From the NCBI GenBank assembly GCA_002408185.1, contig DHQV01000030.1:37789-63319 (forward strand): a stretch of 25,531 nucleotides of DNA. The letters run 5' to 3'. Made by a program: the position numbers and the translations under genes. The DNA comes from Deltaproteobacteria bacterium UBA5329. Its GTDB lineage: Bacteria > Desulfobacterota > Syntrophorhabdia > Syntrophorhabdales > Syntrophorhabdaceae. Position 1 is the stretch's first letter; every line of letters starts with the position of its first letter. Shown in pieces: positions 22,101 through 25,531 of the stretch. The notes beneath the pieces were generated by a model, which did not search any database, had not been told where the DNA came from, and was given only the letters and a program-made list of their open reading frames with translations.

Positions 22101-22784
22101 CTATGCCTTGTGTTCATTGTTTCTTCGGTCCCTGGCCCTGCTGGGCCGTACGGATCTTGTCTTGAGCTTTTCCTGTTGAACCTTTGAACAATCCGGGCAC
22201 AAGCCATGGCTGAAGACCGCTTCACTGTGTTTGCTCAAATAGACTTCCAACTCGTCCCAGTATCCTGCGTCATCCCGGATCCTTTTACACCACGCACAGA
22301 TGGGGATAAGTCCCCTGAGCGTCTTGATCTCCTCGATCGCCCGTCTCAATTCCTCAATGACCATGGTCTGCTCTTTTTGCGTTTGAAAAAGCTTGTCTTC
22401 GGCCCTTTTTATGCGCTCCATAGCCTGGATCCTGGCTATAAATTCCCTCCGGGACCAGGGCTTGACCATGTAACCATCGGCCCCGACGGTTAAACCCTCG
22501 GCCTGGCTATCGGAAGATATCTGGATCCCGGAAGCAAGAATGATGAACGGCCCCTGAAGCTCCGGGTCTTTCTTTATCCTTTTGCAGACCTCGAAACCCG
22601 TCATGTCCGGAAGCACAACATCGAGAAGAATGAGATCGGGAAAATATCGCCGTGCCATATCCAGGCATCCGGCGCCGGTTGAGGCCTCGTAGACCTCATA
22701 TCCCGCGCCCCGCAGGACGGTAGAATTAATTTCAAGGATATCGGCATCGTCATCTGTGACGAGTATTTTGAATTTATCAGCCAT
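22101..22784 (-). CDS. Response regulator with a C-terminal CxxC...CxxC ribbon
   Basis: A 227-residue response regulator. The receiver (about 5-125) has DDD at 11-13, phospho-acceptor Asp55 in LILLDVVLPD, and Lys108 in MVKPW. A coiled coil follows (about 125-158). The tail has the conserved LRGLIPICAWCKRIRDD, GYWDELEVYL and SHGLCPDCS pattern: Cys163/166 and Cys196/199. Such tails occur on many Desulfobacterota sensor and receiver proteins. They probably bind a metal or Fe-S centre, but their function is not established. No DNA-binding domain is present, so the output is likely protein contact. The ATG at 22784 has GAGGG 11 nt upstream. It converges with the hybrid kinase across 83 nt. Confidence 0.9.
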   Translation of the reverse strand: MADKFKILVTDDDADILEINSTVLRGAGYEVYEASTGAGCLDMARRYFPDLILLDVVLPDMTGFEVCKRIKKDPELQGPFIILASGIQISSDSQAEGLTVGADGYMVKPWSRREFIARIQAMERIKRAEDKLFQTQKEQTMVIEELRRAIEEIKTLRGLIPICAWCKRIRDDAGYWDELEVYLSKHSEAVFSHGLCPDCSKVQQEKLKTRSVRPSRARDRRNNEHKA

Positions 22785-22809
22785 CGATATTAGAACCCTC
22801 TCACGCCGG

Positions 22810-22826
22810 TTACACTACAAGTGTAA
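22810..22826. promoter_or_regulatory. Perfect 17-bp dyad, candidate operator between divergent genes
   Basis: TTACACT (22810-22816), ACA, AGTGTAA (22820-22826) is a perfect 7-bp inverted repeat with a 3-nt gap. It lies 26 bp from the response regulator start and 120 bp before the DUF6125-type gene. Its size and symmetry fit a dimeric repressor site. I cannot name the regulator. Confidence 0.5.
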
Positions 22827-22945
22827 TGTCGTTTCTGTGAAATTCAAGGCACATGACCTGTAAACCCGGGTCAATATATTATTTACTTTTTACATCTTTT
22901 GAGATTTACTGTTACTCCTTACGTACTTCGGAAAAGGAGGTCTTG

Positions 22946-23473
22946 ATGAACATAGGCATTCTTGAACATATGGAGGCCCCGGAACTTCGCGAGTATTTAC
23001 GGTTCCTCCTGTGGCACTATCGCGTGGTCGATGGTTTCTGGTTTCTATGCGTTGAGGAAAATTACGGCCGAAAGGCGGCCGAACATTTGGATGAGGTCGT
23101 CTGGGGCAAAATAGCGGGAATGTCAGCCAGGGATCTTGTCAAGAGATTCAATATCGAAGAGAAAGGCCTCAAGGGCCTGGTAAAGGCGTTCCAGTACCTT
23201 CCCTGGACAATGATAGTCGGTTATCACGTAAGCGAGCAGGGAGAGGACGAGGTCCTTGTAACAGTGCCCGAATGCCCAACCCAGGTTGCGCGCGTAAAAT
23301 ACGGCCTGCCGGAATTTCATTGCCAGGACATGCATCAGGCAGAATTTGAATCATTTGCTCACGCGATCGACCCTGATATCCGGGTAGAATGTCTCTTGGC
23401 GCCGCCGGACCACCCACCGGATCTTTTTTGTAAATGGAAGTTCACGATGAAGACCGTGAGTCGCCAGTCGTAA
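22946..23473 (+). CDS. DUF6125-type conserved protein
   Basis: A 175-residue soluble protein that I match by eye to the DUF6125-type family of anaerobes: ELREYLRFLLWHYRVVDGFW, EENYGRKAAEHLDEVVWGK, KGLKGLVKAFQYLPWTMI, VTVPECPTQVARVKYGL, then CQDMHQAEF and APPDHPPDLFCKWKF. Conserved Cys, His, Glu and Asp residues in the second half suggest a metal or ligand site. The biochemical role is unknown. The ATG at 22946 has AAGGAGG 6 nt upstream; the frame runs open for 31 more codons but the ribosome site decides the start. The last codons (VSRQS) and the stop lie inside the left arm of the 18-bp inverted repeat that ends the transcript. Confidence 0.8.
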   Translation: MNIGILEHMEAPELREYLRFLLWHYRVVDGFWFLCVEENYGRKAAEHLDEVVWGKIAGMSARDLVKRFNIEEKGLKGLVKAFQYLPWTMIVGYHVSEQGEDEVLVTVPECPTQVARVKYGLPEFHCQDMHQAEFESFAHAIDPDIRVECLLAPPDHPPDLFCKWKFTMKTVSRQS

Positions 23474-23569
23474 GTCGTTAAAGACAAAAAACCTTTATCA
23501 CCCGATAGGGAAAAGACCGCTTATCGTTGGGTTTTTTCTTCCTCATGACTGACGACTTACGACTGGCGA
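23461..23569. terminator. Bidirectional terminator built on an 18-bp inverted repeat
   Basis: TCGCCAGTCGTAAGTCGT (23461-23478) is perfectly repeated in inverse at 23552-23569. Inside, AAAAAACC (23486-23493) pairs with GGTTTTTT (23530-23537), and CCCGATA with TATCGTTGGG. This gives nested hairpins with a T-run on each strand, as expected between convergent genes. The 18-bp arms are far longer than a terminator needs and enter the end of the left gene, so they may be a dispersed repeat picked up at this spot. Confidence 0.75.
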
Positions 23570-23570
23570 T

Positions 23571-24554
23571 TTAAAATGTCAGGGCCAGTCCGCCCATAAA
23601 GACGTCGGTATCGCGGTCATTATCCGTTATGATACGATGAAATATCAGGCGGAGGCCGACATGGGGCGTAAACCGGACCGCGCCGGTGAACGATACCGCG
23701 CCTAACACTGCATCGCGCTGACCATCGTCCCCGCCGTACCTGTCATGGGCAAAGTACGGGCCTGCCCCAATACCCAGTGCAATACGGTCATGAAAGAATT
23801 CCCGTGCAAGCCATACCTCGGTCAGAATACCATAACGGCCTACTGGCCTATCGTTTCCTTCATGGAGATAGCCGATTGACCAATCCAGATACCGGAACAA
23901 TTTTCTCCTGTATTCAACTGCGATCGAAGTAGACTCGCTATGGTCTATATTCAACACTGTCCTTCCCACATATACGTCGATCTCATTTTTACCCACGTTG
24001 AACTCGAACGGGGTTGACGTCTTTTCATCCGAGAGGAGATATCCCACACCTATCGTCCATCCAAGCGTATCGAATGCGCTGGCATGGATATAATCCGCCC
24101 GAGCCTGCAGGATGAAGGGGCTCAGACCGTACCACGTCGCCGAAGCGCTCCCTATCAATCCAACATCATGCCGGATGTCCTTTGGACCAATTTCATTGGT
24201 CCTGGTATCGGAGTACAGGTAAGGCCCCAGGCCTGCCGCAAGGGATATACGTGACTTTACCGGGGAAGTCCGCGCCCATAACTGCGGAGCCAGTCCATCC
24301 CGTGCATGGTCGGGTTGGTGCCCTTCGTTCAGATAGGTGATACTGAACATTGTGTTGTCCGTGATTCCCTGTGAATATCCAACCCACCAGTATGCGTGTG
24401 CAGTGCTGCCGCCCGTATCGGTTCTATTGCCAAAACCGCCGCCGACGTAAAATATCTCCTCCGCCAAACAGGTAACGGCCGGAAAGAGCATGATCACGAG
24501 AAGCCATGCGAGGTTTCGTAATGTAATGCCTCGTCGACCAGTTATCCTTGCCAT
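23571..24554 (-). CDS. Outer-membrane beta-barrel protein, function unknown
   Basis: A 327-residue exported protein. A basic start is followed by a hydrophobic core (NLAWLLVIMLFPAVTC) and cleavage near CLAEE. The mature chain alternates aromatic and polar residues in strands (YWWVGYSQGI, MFSITYLNEG, SISLAAGLGPYLY-like, AVEYRRKLFRYLDWSIGYLHEG, LALTF) and ends in Phe, the usual barrel-assembly signal. Some strands, such as IAVEYRR and the HEGND turn, recall PagL-like acyloxyacyl hydrolases or OmpW-like barrels, but I see no secure catalytic set. The ATG at 24554 is chosen for AGGGGG just upstream. A near-consensus promoter precedes it, so it is probably transcribed alone and strongly. It ends at the bidirectional terminator. 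Confidence 0.75.
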   Translation of the reverse strand: MARITGRRGITLRNLAWLLVIMLFPAVTCLAEEIFYVGGGFGNRTDTGGSTAHAYWWVGYSQGITDNTMFSITYLNEGHQPDHARDGLAPQLWARTSPVKSRISLAAGLGPYLYSDTRTNEIGPKDIRHDVGLIGSASATWYGLSPFILQARADYIHASAFDTLGWTIGVGYLLSDEKTSTPFEFNVGKNEIDVYVGRTVLNIDHSESTSIAVEYRRKLFRYLDWSIGYLHEGNDRPVGRYGILTEVWLAREFFHDRIALGIGAGPYFAHDRYGGDDGQRDAVLGAVSFTGAVRFTPHVGLRLIFHRIITDNDRDTDVFMGGLALTF

Positions 24555-24625
24555 CTTATACCCCCTCACCTGAAGCATTCACTAGCCCGGGCAATATCGC
24601 CTCCTTCCTGGTGTAAAGATGTCTC

Positions 24626-24654
24626 ATTATAATGACCGGTCCATGCTGCGTCAA
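24626..24654 (-). promoter_or_regulatory. Near-consensus sigma-70 promoter of the outer-membrane protein gene
   Basis: The minus strand has TTGACG (24654-24649), exactly 17 nt, then TATAAT (24631-24626): 11 of 12 consensus bases. Transcription would start near 24619, leaving a leader of about 65 nt. The leader contains AAGGAGG, then TTG and a 12-codon frame ending 4 nt before the ATG. Confidence 0.8.
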
Positions 24655-24718
24655 CCTCCGCACCGCACATATTGCCCCGACAGGAGGTTTCACCGAAAAC
24701 CTGAAATTACCCGTAGGG

Positions 24719-25531
24719 TTAAGGCCTTACGGCCTCGACGAGGCCATCCATCCTGTCGCCCGTCCGGACCAGTTTTACATCCTTAAAACCGGCAATCTTC
24801 AACTCTTTCTTTATTTCGTCGAACGTATATGTACCGCCGCCGCGTGTGTTCACGAGCATGTTTATGGCAAAAAGGGTCCCGGGAGCCGGGGTTGTACGGT
24901 CTTTTCCCATAACGTGATCGCGGATCAGTATTTTCCCACCGGGGACAAGGGCATTGAACGCTTTGCGATAAAGTTCGATGTTTTCCCGTTGATCGTTCTG
25001 GTGAATGATTGCCGACAACAACACGAGGTCATGACCTCCGGGCAGGTCGTCTTTATAGAAGTCGCCCGCCGCAAAATTGACACGGTCCGACAGGCCTTCC
25101 TTTTCGATCCTGGCCCGCGCCATCGGAATTACCGAGTCAAGGTCAAAGATGGTCGCACGCAGGGCCATGTATTTCCGAAGAAAAGCGATCGCGTACGTTC
25201 CCGATGCTCCTCCGACGTCAAGCAGTCTCCGGCATTTTTCAGCATCGTAGAGATCGACTATCTCCACCGACAGGTCCCTGCCCACAACGTCCATTGCGCC
25301 GATAAAAGCCGCGAGCGCTCCCGGCTCCATCCGGTCCGTGTGTTTATGTTTACCCCGCGCCCCTTTTCTTACCATGGAAGAAAGATCGCCCCAGGTCTCC
25401 CACAGTCTGTTCATATGCAGCACCATGGGCAGTATCGAGCCGGCGCGGTTAGAGGACAAAAGAGATCCCCTGTCGGTGAGGGAATAGATATCCTCCTTCT
25501 TTTCGAGGAACCCCAGGGCCGTCAGGGCGTC
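24719..25531 (-). CDS. SAM-dependent O-methyltransferase (winged-helix + Rossmann), N-terminus beyond the window
   Basis: At least 270 residues of a family-2 type O-methyltransferase or related C-methyltransferase. The visible N-terminal part (DALTALGFLEKKEDIY, SLTDRGSLL) is the winged-helix dimerisation domain, which runs off the right edge in frame; an internal TTG at 25459 is not the true start. The catalytic part has motif I LLDVGGASGTYAIAFL, the acidic loop ATIFDLDSVIPMA, GDFYKDDLPGGHDLVLLSAIIH and the post-motif KILIRDHVMGKD. A TYTFDEIKKEL segment near the end is typical. In plant and antibiotic enzymes a His in the IIH(Q/N) region acts as base. The substrate is unknown. The 140-bp gap to the outer-membrane gene holds that gene's own promoter. 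Confidence 0.88.
   Translation of the reverse strand, partial: DALTALGFLEKKEDIYSLTDRGSLLSSNRAGSILPMVLHMNRLWETWGDLSSMVRKGARGKHKHTDRMEPGALAAFIGAMDVVGRDLSVEIVDLYDAEKCRRLLDVGGASGTYAIAFLRKYMALRATIFDLDSVIPMARARIEKEGLSDRVNFAAGDFYKDDLPGGHDLVLLSAIIHQNDQRENIELYRKAFNALVPGGKILIRDHVMGKDRTTPAPGTLFAINMLVNTRGGGTYTFDEIKKELKIAGFKDVKLVRTGDRMDGLVEAVRP

Overview
The window looks like chromosomal DNA of a Gram-negative bacterium, most likely an anaerobic Desulfobacterota/deltaproteobacterial (Syntrophia-like) lineage. Outer-membrane genes (a TonB-dependent receptor and a beta-barrel protein) show the Gram-negative envelope. The short PutA without a DNA-binding domain, the DUF6125-type protein, and the response regulator ending in a CxxC...CxxC ribbon are all types common in that group. 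The placement is inference from gene families. I see no rRNA, tRNA, CRISPR array, transposase or phage gene.

Layout. (1) 1-3295, minus strand: bifunctional proline catabolism enzyme PutA followed by a class-III aminotransferase cut by the window edge. (2) 3521-7075: a plasma-membrane-type P3A H+-ATPase, a LapA-like two-helix membrane protein, and a convergent universal stress protein. (3) 7185-7745, minus: a secreted Rap1a/Tai-like protein followed by a 43-residue cysteine-rich ORF and a hairpin terminator. (4) 7888-15208, minus: one tightly packed operon of TonB-dependent receptor, SAM methyltransferase, FecCD-type permease, ABC ATPase, divergent MoeA-like protein and periplasmic binding protein. 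(5) 15409-17547, minus: a two-gene operon of a PflA/AmmeMemoRadiSam-like radical SAM protein and an unrecognised 379-residue protein, joined with no gap. (6) 17719-19274: a hypothetical protein, an Rnk/GreA-type regulator, a TrmO/TsaA-family protein and two very small ORFs. (7) 19275-22784: a structured 475-bp intergenic region, a PAS hybrid histidine kinase, and a convergent response regulator. (8) 22946-25531: a DUF6125-type protein, a long inverted-repeat terminator, an outer-membrane barrel with a near-consensus promoter, and an edge-cut O-methyltransferase.

Main result. The operons in (4) and (5) start from promoters of the same unusual design: TTGACT, 3 nt, CGTTAT, 12 nt, ATAA(C/G)G. 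The half-sites and the 24-bp overall length match the ModE (molybdate/tungstate-responsive repressor) operator of Escherichia coli modA as I recall it, and the site lies across the core promoter. A MoeA-like gene inside operon (4) independently points to Mo or W. I infer one Mo/W-responsive regulon with three parts: an outer-membrane-to-cytoplasm uptake route of FecCD type (not ModABC), a divergent MoeA, and a radical SAM/unknown/methyltransferase set. That set could make or process a ligand for the metal. A weaker half-site of the same form precedes a small ORF and the TrmO-like gene. A zinc-ribbon fragment resembling the tail of FmdE lies hidden between the receptor and methyltransferase genes.
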